Positions 21,611 through 32,025 of a stretch of 64,000 bases of DNA are shown here, in pieces. This stretch comes from Shewanella gelidimarina (GTDB lineage Bacteria > Pseudomonadota > Gammaproteobacteria > Enterobacterales > Shewanellaceae): positions 101,593 through 165,592 of the forward strand of contig NZ_JAKIKW010000009.1 of assembly GCF_023283945.1 (NCBI RefSeq). Reading direction: 5' to 3'. Each line of letters starts with the position of its first letter. Position 1 is the first letter of the stretch. The notes beneath the pieces are model-generated. The model was not told the DNA's origin and made no database searches. It worked only from the letters and a program-made list of their open reading frames with translations. Made by a program: the position numbers and the translations under genes.

Positions 21611-22560
21611 TGGGTCGTCGTTCTCGTGGCCGTCACGTTGATGGCGTGTTACTGCTAGACAAAGATACTGGCATGAGCTCAAATTTTGCTTTGCAAAGAG
21701 TAAAGCGCTTTTTTGATGCAAACAAGGCTGGCCATACTGGGGCGCTTGATCCATTAGCGACTGGCATGCTGCCTATCTGTTTAGGTGAAGCGACTAAGTT
21801 TTCCCAGCACCTACTCGATGCTGATAAACGTTACTTAGTCACGGCTAAGCTTGGAGAGCGCACTGATACTAGCGATTCCGACGGTGAAGTGGTTCAGACC
21901 CGAGAAATGGATTTTACTCAAGCGCAGTTAGATACTGCTCTTGAATATTTTCGCGGCAAAACCATGCAAGTTCCTTCAATGTTCTCAGCGCTTAAATATA
22001 AAGGGCAACCTTTGTATAAGTATGCCCGTGAAGGCATTGAGGTTCCGCGTGAAGCGCGTCAGATCAATGTGTTTGAGCTTAACTTTATTAGCCTAGAAGG
22101 CAATGAGTTAACCCTGGATATACATTGTTCTAAAGGGACTTACATCCGTACGATTACCGATGATTTAGGTGAAATGCTGGGTTGTGGTGCACATGTCATT
22201 ATGCTGCGTCGTACTCAAGTTGCGGGTTACCCATACGATAATATGGTGTCACTAGCACAGCTCGAAGCGCTTGTTACTCAGGTTGAAGAGGAGTCTCTAA
22301 CCTTAGCAGAGGTATTGGATCCTCTTCTATTGCCGATGGATACAGCTGTGAGTGGCTTTAAAGAGATTAACGTCTCTGATGACATGGCACCATTCTTAAT
22401 GAATGGTAACCCAATACAGATTGCTAATTTGCCCGTTGATGAGCTTGTGCGGATCACTTTAGGTGATGAACGTAAGTTTGTGGGTGTAGGTCAAATGAAT
22501 GATGATGGCCTGCTTGCGCCTAAGCGCCTTATCGTTTTGAGAACTGAATCTGACGAATAG
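21610..22560 (+). CDS. truB: tRNA pseudouridine-55 synthase
   Basis: TruB makes pseudouridine 55 in the T-loop of tRNAs. The 316 residues match the family. The catalytic aspartate sits in [14 protein letters not shown] near residue 48, and the [10 protein letters not shown] motif and a C-terminal PUA-like domain follow. Its start overlaps the rbfA stop. rpsO lies 127 bases downstream, as in E. coli. Confidence 0.97.
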   Translation: MGRRSRGRHVDGVLLLDKDTGMSSNFALQRVKRFFDANKAGHTGALDPLATGMLPICLGEATKFSQHLLDADKRYLVTAKLGERTDTSDSDGEVVQTREMDFTQAQLDTALEYFRGKTMQVPSMFSALKYKGQPLYKYAREGIEVPREARQINVFELNFISLEGNELTLDIHCSKGTYIRTITDDLGEMLGCGAHVIMLRRTQVAGYPYDNMVSLAQLEALVTQVEEESLTLAEVLDPLLLPMDTAVSGFKEINVSDDMAPFLMNGNPIQIANLPVDELVRITLGDERKFVGVGQMNDDGLLAPKRLIVLRTESDE

Positions 22561-22687
22561 CCTTGTTTTATCGTGCGGTAGGGGAATCTAGTTGCTACTC
22601 CTTCGCTTAATAGGTAGAATACGCGCTCACTTTAGCTGAGTTAGTGATCGGCTAAAGATTTATTAACGCATTATTTGGAGAGACAAC

Positions 22688-22957
22688 ATGTCACTAAATG
22701 CTGAACAAACTGCTACTATTCTGGCTGAATTCGGTCGTTGTGAAAACGATACAGGTTCTTCTGAAGTTCAGGTAGCTCTGCTAACTGCACAGATTAACCA
22801 CCTTCAAGGTCACTTTAAAGAGCACATCCACGATCACCATTCACGTCGTGGTCTACTACGTATGGTTAACACACGTCGTAAACTTCTTGCATATCTTAAG
22901 CGTACTGAAAACGTTCGCTACCAAGAGCTAATCAAGAAGTTAGGTCTACGTCGTTAA
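22688..22957 (+). CDS. rpsO: 30S ribosomal protein S15
   Basis: S15 binds 16S rRNA early in 30S assembly. The 89 residues equal the E. coli length and contain the signature [25 protein letters not shown]. The ATG has TTGGAGAG ahead of it. In E. coli S15 represses its own translation through a leader pseudoknot. The 127-base leader here could hold such a structure, but I did not resolve it. A strong terminator follows. Confidence 0.98.
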   Translation: MSLNAEQTATILAEFGRCENDTGSSEVQVALLTAQINHLQGHFKEHIHDHHSRRGLLRMVNTRRKLLAYLKRTENVRYQELIKKLGLRR

Positions 22958-22985
22958 TCTTTTATTAGATTACGTTTGACCTATT

Positions 22986-23011
22986 AAAAGGAGGCTTAGC
23001 CTCCTTTTTTT
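22986..23011 (+). terminator. Intrinsic terminator of rpsO
   Basis: AAAGGAGGC/GCCTCCTTT with a TTA loop and a T run lies 30 bases after the rpsO stop. Confidence 0.9.
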
Positions 23012-23095
23012 GTGCCTGTAATAAGCTGGATAATCTTCACTATTAGTGGCGTCATTGATATAAGTGAAGGGGATTAAATTGGGTTGCGGTTCGAG

Positions 23096-25141
23096 TTAAC
23101 CTAGAGGTTTAGTTGCTTGATGATAGAGTTTAATGTATTTGTCTTCGAACGCTTCTAATGCCAAAGGCTTGCTAAAGAAATAGCCTTGGCCTATTGAGCA
23201 ATCACGCTCTTGCAGCCATTTAAGCTGTGCTTCGTTTTCAATCCCTTCTGCAACAATCTTTAAATTTAATTGTTTTCCTAGCATTAAAATTGTTGAAGCA
23301 ATGGCACTCTCTTGTGGTAAATCACTGACAAAACATCGGTCAATTTTCATGGTTGTGATTGGCAATTGACGCAGGTATGACAGCGAAGAGTAACCAGTAC
23401 CGAAATCATCAATGGCAATGCCAAACCCTGCAGCGCGTAGTTGTTCAAGTTTTTTAATCGCGAGTTGCACGTCATCAATGAGTGACGTTTCAGTGATCTC
23501 AATCTCTAATAGTTCAGCTGCTATCTGATAGCGCCATACTGCTTGTTTGATGTCAGGTACGAGACTCGTATGTTCAAACTGTTGTGAGGCGACGTTGACA
23601 GCAATAGGCAGCGAGACATTGTATTGTTGTTGCCATTTCTGAATGGTGCGACAACTCTCCTCTATCACCCAGCGTCCGAGCGGAATGATTATTCCTGTCT
23701 CTTCGGCGACGGGTATAAACGACATTGGACTAATAAGCCGACCATCTTTTTTCCATCGGATCAAGGCTTCGCAACCGACGAGTTCACCAGTTTGTATATC
23801 AAGCTTAGGTTGGAAGTGCAGGACGAACTCTTCATTTATCAGTGCATCATGCAAGGATGCTTCGGTTCTTAGCCGCACGGCTGCTCGCTCTGTCATCTGC
23901 TGTTTGAAGAATGCCCATTGATTAGAACCAGCGGCTTTTGCACTGTACATTGCAATATCAGCGTGGCGAATAAGATCTTCAGCGGCTAAACCGTCGTCAG
24001 GGTAGATGGATATCCCAACGGATGCGGCAGGATGAATCGCATACTCATTGAGATGCATTGGTGTATTAAGCTGCAGCAGAAGTTTCTCGACGAACTCGGC
24101 AGCGAGGGTCGGCGAGGTTAATCCATCGGCCAAAATGACAAATTCATCTCCGCCTAAACGAGCAACAGTCCCTCGATCTCCGACAGCACTCTCGAGGATC
24201 CGTGCTATCCGCACTAGAAACTGATCACCCAATGCATGGCCGAGCGAGTCGTTAATGTTTTTAAACCTATCTAAGTCAATGAATAGCAGCACAAACTGAG
24301 CTTTATTTACTCTGGCTCGTTGAATAGTCACCGCGATGGTCTCAAGTAACAGAGCCCGATTAGGCAAGCCAGTTAATGAATCTCTGGTGGCCATTTTACG
24401 CAGTTTATTCTGTGTTTTGGCAAATTGAACCAGGATTTGATTGAACTTACTGGTGACAAGTCCAAGCTCATCATCCATGTGCGGCCGAGAATTTGGCAGT
24501 AGATTATCACCCGGCGATTCAGGATCTATTCTATCAATGGCTTCGCTTATTCTAGCGATGGGTTGAGTTAAGAAACGGTGAAAGACAATTGACAGTACTA
24601 ATGTGAGTAAGAACGCGCGAGCTAGGGTGGCCCAGAGGCTATAACGTAACGTTGAGAATAGCGAACTGGTCAACTCTTGAACATCATAGTTGAGGGTGAG
24701 TTTACCAATGATCTCTTTCTTATAACGACTACTCGTGAAAAAAGGGCGGTAAAGTTCGCGAGATATTTGATTGAGATCACCAAACAGTTCATCGCTGACA
24801 CTTTGGAACAACGTCGATGCTTTCGCTGACGGAGTGCTGTTGACGGCAACAAAGCGGCTGCCATCATCTAACTCAATGGTCGCTGAATCAATATTATCGA
24901 CCTTCAACAAACCTTGTATCGTTTGAGCGGCTAAAGTTTCGTCCATTGCCCAGACCGCATTAGCCGCAGGTTGCTCTACTGAATCGAGTAATTCTTGCTG
25001 TGTTGCAATAAGTTGCTGGCGTGCGTTGACAAAAGCTAACGATATTTCAACAAGAAAAATAGCAACAGCAAAAAATAACGTTGAAGAAACAACAAGTATT
25101 GTTTGCTTCCAAGTCAGTGATTTAAAATTTCCCTTTGTCAA
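23096..25141 (-). CDS. Membrane-bound GGDEF/EAL cyclic-di-GMP signalling protein
   Basis: The 681-residue protein probably makes or breaks cyclic-di-GMP in response to a periplasmic cue. Membrane segments at ~12-34 and ~165-185 enclose a periplasmic sensor, and a HAMP-like linker (~185-240) follows. The GGDEF motif is intact (RLGGDEF, G330-F334), but the RxxD inhibitory site in front of it is not conserved. The EAL domain (~435-675) has the key residues: CEALIRW (E458), EITETSL, IDDFGTGYSSL, AEGIEN and a late QGYFFSKPL. It is therefore probably an active phosphodiesterase, possibly bifunctional. The start is TTG with AAAGGA upstream. It lies opposite in direction between rpsO and pnp, which are adjacent in E. 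coli, so it is an insertion into the block. Confidence 0.92.
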   Translation of the reverse strand: MTKGNFKSLTWKQTILVVSSTLFFAVAIFLVEISLAFVNARQQLIATQQELLDSVEQPAANAVWAMDETLAAQTIQGLLKVDNIDSATIELDDGSRFVAVNSTPSAKASTLFQSVSDELFGDLNQISRELYRPFFTSSRYKKEIIGKLTLNYDVQELTSSLFSTLRYSLWATLARAFLLTLVLSIVFHRFLTQPIARISEAIDRIDPESPGDNLLPNSRPHMDDELGLVTSKFNQILVQFAKTQNKLRKMATRDSLTGLPNRALLLETIAVTIQRARVNKAQFVLLFIDLDRFKNINDSLGHALGDQFLVRIARILESAVGDRGTVARLGGDEFVILADGLTSPTLAAEFVEKLLLQLNTPMHLNEYAIHPAASVGISIYPDDGLAAEDLIRHADIAMYSAKAAGSNQWAFFKQQMTERAAVRLRTEASLHDALINEEFVLHFQPKLDIQTGELVGCEALIRWKKDGRLISPMSFIPVAEETGIIIPLGRWVIEESCRTIQKWQQQYNVSLPIAVNVASQQFEHTSLVPDIKQAVWRYQIAAELLEIEITETSLIDDVQLAIKKLEQLRAAGFGIAIDDFGTGYSSLSYLRQLPITTMKIDRCFVSDLPQESAIASTILMLGKQLNLKIVAEGIENEAQLKWLQERDCSIGQGYFFSKPLALEAFEDKYIKLYHQATKPLG

Positions 25142-25338
25142 CTATTTTCCTTTATTTCAATGCTTTATGCTTGCTTAGGTCGGCGAGTGGTTGTATTGCA
25201 GGAAACATACTTTTAGTAATCTGCTCACTTTAGAGAAAAGAATCGGCTTTGTCATTAATCATTCCCTTTATCTATTGAATAAACTTGAAGTATACTTACG
25301 CGCGTAATTAAGGTAATTAAATTTAAGGAATGGTTCAC

Positions 25339-27444
25339 GTGAATCCAATCGTAAAGAGTTTTGAATATGGTCAGCACACCGTTACATTAGAAACGGGTGT
25401 TATCGCACGTCAAGCAGACGCCGCTGTTTTAGCAAGTATGGGTGATACAACAGTGTTAGTGACTGTTGTAGGAAAGAAAGCTGAAGAGCCAGGCCGTGAC
25501 TTTTTCCCGCTTACAGTTAATTACCAGGAAAGAACATACGCAGCGGGTAAAATCCCAGGCGGATTTTTCAAGCGTGAAGGTCGTCCATCTGAAAGCGAAA
25601 CACTGATTGCACGTCTAATTGACCGTCCAATCCGTCCACTATTCCCAAATGGCTTCAAGAATGAAGTTCAGGTAATTATCACAGTAGTTTCTGTCGATCC
25701 TGAAATCAATCCTGATGTTATTTCGATGATTGGTACTTCGGCTGCATTGGCTATCTCTGGTCTGCCGTTCAATGGTCCACTAGGTGTGGCACGTGTTGGT
25801 TATATCGGTGGCGAATATGTGCTTAACCCAAATGTAAGTCAACTTGTTGAGAGTGATCTTGATTTAGTTGTTGCGGGTACTGATGCTGCTGTTCTAATGG
25901 TTGAATCAGAAGCTGCTTCTCTACCTGAAGAAGTTATGTTGGGTGGTGTGGTTTATGGCCATGACCAGCAGCAAGTAGTGATTAACGCTATTAGCGAGCT
26001 TAAAGCTGAAGCTGGCAAGCCTGCATGGGACTGGACAGCTCCAGTTCAAGACGCAGACCTTGTTGCTAAGATTAAAGATTTGGCTGAGGCCGACATGGCC
26101 GCTGCTTACCAAATCGAAGTTAAGCAAGATCGTTACACTCAAGTTGGCGTTGTAAAATCTGCTGCTAAAGAAGCATTATTAGCTGAAAACCCAGAAGCTA
26201 ACTTGCGCGAAATCGACGGCCTTCTTGGTAGCTTAGAGAAGAAAGTCGTTCGTAGCCGTATTATTGCCGGCAACCCACGTATCGATGGTCGTGAGCCAGA
26301 TATGGTTCGTGCACTTAACGTTATGGCTGGCGTTCTTCCACGTACTCACGGTAGTTCACTGTTTACTCGTGGCGAAACTCAAGCACTTGTGACTTGTACA
26401 CTGGGTACTGAGCGTGACGCTCAGAAAGTTGACAGCATAATGGGCGAATACACAAATCGCTTTATGCTGCATTATAACTTCCCTCCATACTCTGTTGGTG
26501 AAACAGGTTTTGTTGGTTCGCCTAAGCGTCGCGAAATCGGCCACGGCAAGCTAGCATGGCGCGGTATGCAAGCGGTTATGCCTTCGCCTGAAGATTTCCC
26601 GTACAGCATTCGTGTTGTATCAGAGATCACTGAATCTAACGGTTCAAGCTCAATGGCTTCTGTATGTGGTACGTCTCTTGCGCTTATGGATGCAGGTGTT
26701 CCAATTAAGACTTCTGTTGCAGGTATTGCAATGGGTCTAGTTAAAGAAGGCGACGATTTCGTTGTTCTTTCTGACATCCTAGGCGATGAAGATCATCTTG
26801 GTGACATGGACTTTAAAGTTGCTGGTACTCGTGACGGTATTACTGCTCTGCAGATGGATATCAAGATTGAAGGTATCACTAAAGACATCATGGAAATTGC
26901 ACTGCAACAAGCTTACGGTGCACGTGTTCATATCCTAAACGTAATGGACCAAGCTATTGGTACACATCGTGACGATATCTCTGATCACGCTCCACGTATC
27001 ACGACTCTTAAGATCAACCCTGAGAAAATTCGTGATGTTATCGGTAAAGGTGGTGCAACAATTCGTGCACTTACTGAAGAAACTGGTACTACAATCGAGC
27101 TTGAAGATGATGGAACAGTGAAGATTGCTTCTTCAAACGGCGAAGCAACTAAAGAAGCTATCCGTCGTATCGAAGAGATCACTGCTGAAGTTGAAGTCGG
27201 TACTGTCTACAACGGTAAAGTTGTTCGTATTGTTGACTTCGGTGCCTTCGTAACGATTCTTCCTGGTAAAGATGGTCTAGTTCATATTTCTCAAATCGCT
27301 GAAGAGCGCGTTGCGAATGTGTCTGACTACTTAGAAGTTGGCCAAGAAGTTAAAGTTAAAGTAATGGAAGTTGACCGCCAAGGTCGTGTGCGTCTTTCTA
27401 TGAAAGAAGCAGCGCCTAAAGTTGAAGCTCCTGCTGCAGAATAA
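25339..27444 (+). CDS. pnp: Polyribonucleotide nucleotidyltransferase (PNPase)
   Basis: PNPase degrades RNA from the 3' end with phosphate and is part of the degradosome. Two RNase PH domains (about 5-220 and 310-540) are joined by a helical linker. KH ([20 protein letters not shown]) and S1 ([19 protein letters not shown]) domains follow at the C-terminus. The GTG at 25339 has AAGGA nine bases ahead; the ATG at 25330 touches that ribosome site and is too close, so the protein is 701 residues and begins with NPIVKSF, as in relatives. Confidence 0.97.
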   Translation: MNPIVKSFEYGQHTVTLETGVIARQADAAVLASMGDTTVLVTVVGKKAEEPGRDFFPLTVNYQERTYAAGKIPGGFFKREGRPSESETLIARLIDRPIRPLFPNGFKNEVQVIITVVSVDPEINPDVISMIGTSAALAISGLPFNGPLGVARVGYIGGEYVLNPNVSQLVESDLDLVVAGTDAAVLMVESEAASLPEEVMLGGVVYGHDQQQVVINAISELKAEAGKPAWDWTAPVQDADLVAKIKDLAEADMAAAYQIEVKQDRYTQVGVVKSAAKEALLAENPEANLREIDGLLGSLEKKVVRSRIIAGNPRIDGREPDMVRALNVMAGVLPRTHGSSLFTRGETQALVTCTLGTERDAQKVDSIMGEYTNRFMLHYNFPPYSVGETGFVGSPKRREIGHGKLAWRGMQAVMPSPEDFPYSIRVVSEITESNGSSSMASVCGTSLALMDAGVPIKTSVAGIAMGLVKEGDDFVVLSDILGDEDHLGDMDFKVAGTRDGITALQMDIKIEGITKDIMEIALQQAYGARVHILNVMDQAIGTHRDDISDHAPRITTLKINPEKIRDVIGKGGATIRALTEETGTTIELEDDGTVKIASSNGEATKEAIRRIEEITAEVEVGTVYNGKVVRIVDFGAFVTILPGKDGLVHISQIAEERVANVSDYLEVGQEVKVKVMEVDRQGRVRLSMKEAAPKVEAPAAE

Positions 27445-27461
27445 ACCATAACGGTTTATTC

Positions 27462-27489
27462 AAAAGGAGGCCATACGGCCTCCTTTTTT
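27462..27489 (+). terminator. Intrinsic terminator of pnp
   Basis: AAAAGGAGGCC/GGCCTCCTTTT with an ATAC loop and trailing T lies 18 bases after the pnp stop. Confidence 0.92.
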
Positions 27490-27668
27490 GTGCCTGAGAT
27501 TTATTTTAACCATTTTTGTGATCAGTAAAATGACCTCTGATGGGCAGAAAAGAGGCTATCCTCGGGTAATAATTAGCGTAAATGAGATTATTTTTCAATT
27601 CCTTGATAGCAGTAGTAACAGGGGATTGCTATTATTGGGGCTATTGCTGAACTCAAAAGGTTAAATGG

Positions 27669-28562
27669 ATGAATCAAAAGATGCGTACCAGCGTGGTTGT
27701 GGTGATTGCCGGGATCAGTATGTTGCTGACCGGGTGTGTCTCAACTCAATCAGGTAGCAACCAACAAGCCTCCATCAAAGTCGCGCCAGTTTCCCCAGAC
27801 TATAAATTAGAGATAACCTTAGCTAAGCTCAATGAAATATTGTCGAGTATGGAGTTAACGCAAGAGCAGCGTGCGCGTTTTCACTATGATCGTGGCGTGA
27901 TCTATGATCGAGTCGGTTTACGTATTCTTAGCCGTATTGATTTTCATCAAGCCCTTAAATTACAACCTAATCTAGCTGATGCTTATAACTTCCTTGGCAT
28001 TTATTACACTCAAGAAAATGAGTTCGAAAGTGCCTATGAAGCGTTTGATGCTGTGTTAGAGCTGTCTCCAGAATATGATTACGCTTATCTTAATCGCGGC
28101 ATTTCATTGTATTATGGTGAGCGTTCAGAACTTGCAGTCTCAGATATGGATGCATTTTATAGCAAGGACACCTCGGACGGTTACCGCGTGCTATGGCTAT
28201 ATATAGCAGAAAGAGAAGTCGACGCACAAAGCGCAACCGCGAGAATGACTGCTAACCGCGCGAAATTGAATCCAGATGCTTGGTCAACGGCTTTAGTGGA
28301 TTACTATCTCGGCACTAAAGATAAAGAAGCTGTTTTCGCTTTAGCAAAAGAGGGCTTAAAGCATCCAAATGAGTATGCTGAACGTTTATGTGAAGCTTAT
28401 TTCTATATGGCTAAGATAGCCCAGCAACGCGGTGATAATGCCGAAGCAGCTAATTATTTTAGACTTGCGCTAGCGACCAATATTTATGATTTTGTAGAGC
28501 ATAGATATGCACGTTTAGAGCTTGCTCGAGTGAATGCAGCAATGGCTACTGTCGTCAATTAA
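27669..28562 (+). CDS. nlpI: Outer-membrane lipoprotein NlpI (TPR protein)
   Basis: The 297-residue protein opens with a lipoprotein signal ending in LLTGC, so Cys23 should be lipid-modified. It contains TPR repeats (for example the segment with AYNFLGIYYTQENEFESAYEAFD and the one with AYLNRGISLYYGE). NlpI in E. coli guides peptidoglycan endopeptidases to the Prc protease. The pnp-nlpI order is conserved with E. coli. It has its own terminator. Confidence 0.95.
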   Translation: MNQKMRTSVVVVIAGISMLLTGCVSTQSGSNQQASIKVAPVSPDYKLEITLAKLNEILSSMELTQEQRARFHYDRGVIYDRVGLRILSRIDFHQALKLQPNLADAYNFLGIYYTQENEFESAYEAFDAVLELSPEYDYAYLNRGISLYYGERSELAVSDMDAFYSKDTSDGYRVLWLYIAEREVDAQSATARMTANRAKLNPDAWSTALVDYYLGTKDKEAVFALAKEGLKHPNEYAERLCEAYFYMAKIAQQRGDNAEAANYFRLALATNIYDFVEHRYARLELARVNAAMATVVN

Positions 28563-28588
28563 GCTTGGCTACGAATTATTTTTGAAGT

Positions 28589-28613
28589 AAGCCTCCTTTT
28601 TGGAGGCTTTTTT
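28589..28613 (+). terminator. Intrinsic terminator of nlpI
   Basis: AAGCCTCC/GGAGGCTT with a TTTTT loop is followed by a T run, 27 bases after the stop. Confidence 0.9.
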
Positions 28614-28723
28614 ATTGGCCGATTAAGATCAACACCTTTATTTAAGCGACTGCACTGGTAGCCAAAATATAGGTGAGCAGCTATAATTGCCGCCTTTGTG
28701 CACTCCCAGAATTACAGGTAAAC

Positions 28724-30304
28724 ATGTCAGGCAATAAAGTTGAGGTCGACAAGCGTCGTACTTTTGCCATCATCTCTCACCCAGATGCGGGTAAAACCAC
28801 CATTACTGAAAAAGTTCTTTTGTTCGGAAACGCTTTGCAAAAAGCGGGAACAGTAAAAGGCAAAAAATCAGGTCAGCATGCTAAATCTGACTGGATGGAG
28901 ATGGAAAAAGATCGTGGAATTTCAATTACGACTTCTGTGATGCAATTTCCGTACAGTGATACCTTAATTAACTTGCTTGATACGCCTGGTCATGAAGACT
29001 TCTCTGAAGATACTTATCGTACCTTAACGGCTGTCGACTCATGTTTGATGGTTATCGATTCCGCTAAAGGTGTTGAGCAACGTACTATTAAGTTGATGGA
29101 AGTGACACGTTTACGTGATACGCCAATCGTTACCTTCATGAACAAACTCGATCGTGATATTCGCGACCCCGTCGAACTGATGGATGAAGTGGAAGAGGTG
29201 CTTAATATTAAATGTGCACCTATCACTTGGCCAATTGGTGCAGGTAAAGAGTTTAAAGGTGTATATCACCTGCTGCGTGATGAGGTTATCCTTTATCAAG
29301 GTGGTATGGGGCACACAATACAAGATTCAAAAATCATTAAGGGTTTAGATAACCCTGAACTTGACGACGCTATCGGCACCTATGCTGACGAAGTGCGTGA
29401 AGAGATGGAGCTTGTTGTTGGGGCTTCACATGAATTTGATCATGAGCTGTTCTTAAAAGGCGAACTGACACCCGTTTACTTTGGTACCGCGTTGGGTAAC
29501 TTTGGTGTTGATCATATTCTTGATGGTATTGTTGAGTGGGCGCCTACTCCGCAGACCCGTGAAACCGAAACACGTGTTATCGAGCCTAGTGAATCTAAGT
29601 TCAGTGGCTTTATATTTAAGATCCAAGCAAATATGGATCCTAAACATCGTGACCGCGTTGCCTTTATGCGTGTCTGTTCTGGTCGTTATGAGCAGGGCAT
29701 GAAGATGCATCATGTGCGTCTAGGTAAAGATGTCAACGTGAGCGATGCTCTGACCTTTATGGCTGGTGATCGTAACCGTGCCGAGGCTGCTTATCCTGGC
29801 GATATTATTGGTTTGCATAACCACGGTACCATTCGTATTGGCGATACCTTTACTCAAGGTGAAAAGCTGCGTTTTACTGGTATTCCTAACTTTGCACCAG
29901 AAATGTTCCGTCGTATTCGTCTAAGAGACCCGCTAAAGCAAAAGCAATTGCTTAAAGGGTTAGTACAGCTATCTGAAGAGGGTGCGGTACAGGTATTTAG
30001 ACCCATCGATAGCAATGATCTCATTGTTGGTGCGGTCGGCGTGCTGCAGTTTGAAGTGGTTGTTGGTCGACTAAAGACTGAATATAAAGTTGAAGCTATT
30101 TATGAAGCAATCAGTGTTGCGACTGCACGTTGGGTTTATTGTGACGATCACAAAAAACTTGATGAGTTTAGACGTAAGTGCAGCATGAACTTAGCACTTG
30201 ATGGCGGTGATAATCTGACTTACATCGCTCCAACGATGATTAACTTAAACTTGTCGATGGAACGTTATCCAGATATTGAATTTGCTAAGACGCGTGAGAA
30301 CTAA
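28724..30304 (+). CDS. prfC: Peptide chain release factor 3
   Basis: RF3 is a translational GTPase that removes RF1/RF2 from the ribosome after termination. From the ATG at 28724 it is 526 residues, close to E. coli (529). The P-loop SHPDAGKTT lies near residues 18-26, then the switch [12 protein letters not shown] and NKLDRD. Elongation-factor-like domains II and III follow. The upstream extension of the frame (from 28673) has no matching sequence in the family and is not used. Confidence 0.97.
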   Translation: MSGNKVEVDKRRTFAIISHPDAGKTTITEKVLLFGNALQKAGTVKGKKSGQHAKSDWMEMEKDRGISITTSVMQFPYSDTLINLLDTPGHEDFSEDTYRTLTAVDSCLMVIDSAKGVEQRTIKLMEVTRLRDTPIVTFMNKLDRDIRDPVELMDEVEEVLNIKCAPITWPIGAGKEFKGVYHLLRDEVILYQGGMGHTIQDSKIIKGLDNPELDDAIGTYADEVREEMELVVGASHEFDHELFLKGELTPVYFGTALGNFGVDHILDGIVEWAPTPQTRETETRVIEPSESKFSGFIFKIQANMDPKHRDRVAFMRVCSGRYEQGMKMHHVRLGKDVNVSDALTFMAGDRNRAEAAYPGDIIGLHNHGTIRIGDTFTQGEKLRFTGIPNFAPEMFRRIRLRDPLKQKQLLKGLVQLSEEGAVQVFRPIDSNDLIVGAVGVLQFEVVVGRLKTEYKVEAIYEAISVATARWVYCDDHKKLDEFRRKCSMNLALDGGDNLTYIAPTMINLNLSMERYPDIEFAKTREN

Positions 30305-30330
30305 TTTCCGCTGATAATGTTCAATAATGA

Positions 30331-30356
30331 AACCCAAGCACATGCTTGGGTTTTTT
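30331..30356 (+). terminator. Intrinsic terminator of prfC
   Basis: AACCCAAGC/GCTTGGGTT closed by a four-base loop and followed by six T, 26 bases after the stop. Confidence 0.9.
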
Positions 30357-30404
30357 ATTGGGCTAAATTTACAACGAGCTTCATTTCATCAGTGTTAGTG
30401 ACTA

Positions 30405-30881
30405 ATACCAATTGCATTGAGTATTTGACCAATTCAGAGCGCCTCAGATTTTTCAATTCAAGGCGCATTGGTGAAGAAATGGTTATTCCCTTTTAAGCCA
30501 ATGCAAAGCAGAAGTGGAAAGTCTGAGTTGCTCACGTAGTGCGGCCGACGTTTAAAGCAAATGGCAAAGCCCTTTAAGCTTCGTTGTGGGCTTTGGATAT
30601 ACGACTAAATGGTCTATTTTGTTCCATACAAAATAAGCCATTTCCACCCTCCTTGGCGGTCAGGTTTAGGAGGTACGAGACCATGGATGGTCGAAGGTAG
30701 AATAATGCAGGAGCAATTATCGAGAGCGAAGCACGACTAAATGGATTTAGGAGGTAGAGTCATGTATGGAGCAATTGCCGAGGATGCCTGAGCCGAGAAT
30801 AACGATTAGCTTCAATCTCCCATCTTGCCTACAGAGCTTTGAATTCCCGCTGAATGGTCAAACTTTTAGTGCAACTGGTAT
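30405..30881. repeat. 477-bp element with imperfect terminal inverted repeats
   Basis: The left end (30405-30439, starting ATACCAATTGCA and running through TTTGACCAATTCAG) is matched by an inverted copy at 30850-30881 (ending TGCAACTGGTAT) with a few changes. No protein frame is seen inside. Within it, a GGA/GGT-rich unit is partly duplicated: TTTAGGAGGTA with nearby CATG-ATGG and GGAGCAATT occurs near 30666-30720 and again near 30745-30775. It fills the otherwise empty 725 bases between prfC and the TatD gene, and is probably an old non-autonomous mobile element or a dispersed repeat. Confidence 0.65.
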
Positions 30882-31029
30882 AATTATATTCGAGTGACTA
30901 TGCTGGGTTCTATATCTGAAGTGAGTAATGACTTACTTTAAAGATCAATAATGCAGTGTGGCCGTTAGCGAGATAAAGCTCATAAGTAACGGCGCTAATA
31001 AGCAACATAAATAGGGAACTTGAGCATAA

Positions 31030-31848
31030 ATGGAGATAGTAGAGGCAAATTCCAGCCCCGAACAGCAGCCTAAAATGAGTCCGTTAATCGACAGCCATGC
31101 GCATTTAGACTTTGCTGAGTTTAATCATGATAGAGCAGAGCTGTTTGAAAAGATGAAGGCACAGGGGATCACTCAAGTCGTGATCCCGGGAGTTTCAGAA
31201 GACAAGTGGCTTAACCAACTTCACATTGCTAATACCTATAATTGCGCTTTTGCTTTAGGGGTACATCCGTGGTTTTGTGATTCAATGACAGAGGAAACGT
31301 TACCTAATCTTAGACAGTTACTGTTGAGCCTGCATCAGCAGAAAAAACTTGTTGCAATTGGCGAGTGTGGTTTAGATAAGTTACATAAAAGTAATTTCAC
31401 TACGCAATTGTCAGTGTTCAGCGCGCACATTTTACTGGCTCAAGAATTCGATCTACCTCTCATTATTCACTGTGTTAAAAGCCATGAACAGATGCTAGGC
31501 CTACTGAAAAGCGCAAAAAATGCTAAAAAAGGGGTGATCCATGGCTTTTACGGCGGGCCAGAGCTTGCTTTGCGTTATGTTAATTTAGGTTACAAACTAG
31601 GGATAGGCGGTTTGCTATTAAATGATAGCGCCAAAAAACTCCAACAAACGGTAGCACAATTGCCCCTCAGTGCATTTGTATTAGAAACAGATTCTCCTGC
31701 AATGAGCCCTATAAGTAGCGAGAATGATCGAAATACTCCGTTGATTTTGCCTTTATTACTCACGAAAATAGCAAGTTTACAAAAGAAAACGAATGTTCTT
31801 ATATCAGAACAGTTGTATTTTAATGCAACGCAACTCTTTGACCTTTAG
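31030..31848 (+). CDS. yjjV: TatD-family metal-dependent hydrolase (YjjV-like)
   Basis: The 272 residues form a TIM-barrel metallohydrolase of the TatD family. The metal motifs DSHAHLDF near the N-terminus, IGECGLD, IIHCVK, HGFYGG and the late LETDSPAM are all present. TatD proteins are 3'-5' DNases or RNases. In E. coli yjjV lies directly beside deoCABD, and here the deo island follows, so nucleoside scavenging is a fitting context. An in-frame second ATG (MSPLIDSHAH) could be the real start, because the first 15 residues are not typical. Confidence 0.88.
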   Translation: MEIVEANSSPEQQPKMSPLIDSHAHLDFAEFNHDRAELFEKMKAQGITQVVIPGVSEDKWLNQLHIANTYNCAFALGVHPWFCDSMTEETLPNLRQLLLSLHQQKKLVAIGECGLDKLHKSNFTTQLSVFSAHILLAQEFDLPLIIHCVKSHEQMLGLLKSAKNAKKGVIHGFYGGPELALRYVNLGYKLGIGGLLLNDSAKKLQQTVAQLPLSAFVLETDSPAMSPISSENDRNTPLILPLLLTKIASLQKKTNVLISEQLYFNATQLFDL

Positions 31849-31955
31849 TTTTTTTTGATTAAACAGATGTAACTCGCATCAGAATAACCAACAAAATCAT
31901 TGAAATAAAACTTCAAAAATTTGATCAATACGACGCTTTTAGGCTTCCGCTCGGG

Positions 31956-31961
31956 TATAAT
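31956..31961 (+). promoter_or_regulatory. Possible -10 box for nupC
   Basis: A perfect TATAAT lies 65 bases upstream of the nupC start. No good -35 is found 16-18 bases before it, so an activator (for example CRP) may be needed. This is inference. Confidence 0.35.
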
Positions 31962-32025
31962 CGACCGCGGAAAAAGGTTGGTTAACAACATAATTAAAAA
32001 GTATTAACATATAGGGTGATGGTTA

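Noticed and set aside
30666..30775. CRISPR-like repeat
   Set aside because: Only two diverged units occur, without constant spacers or cas genes; no CRISPR array is seen anywhere in the window.
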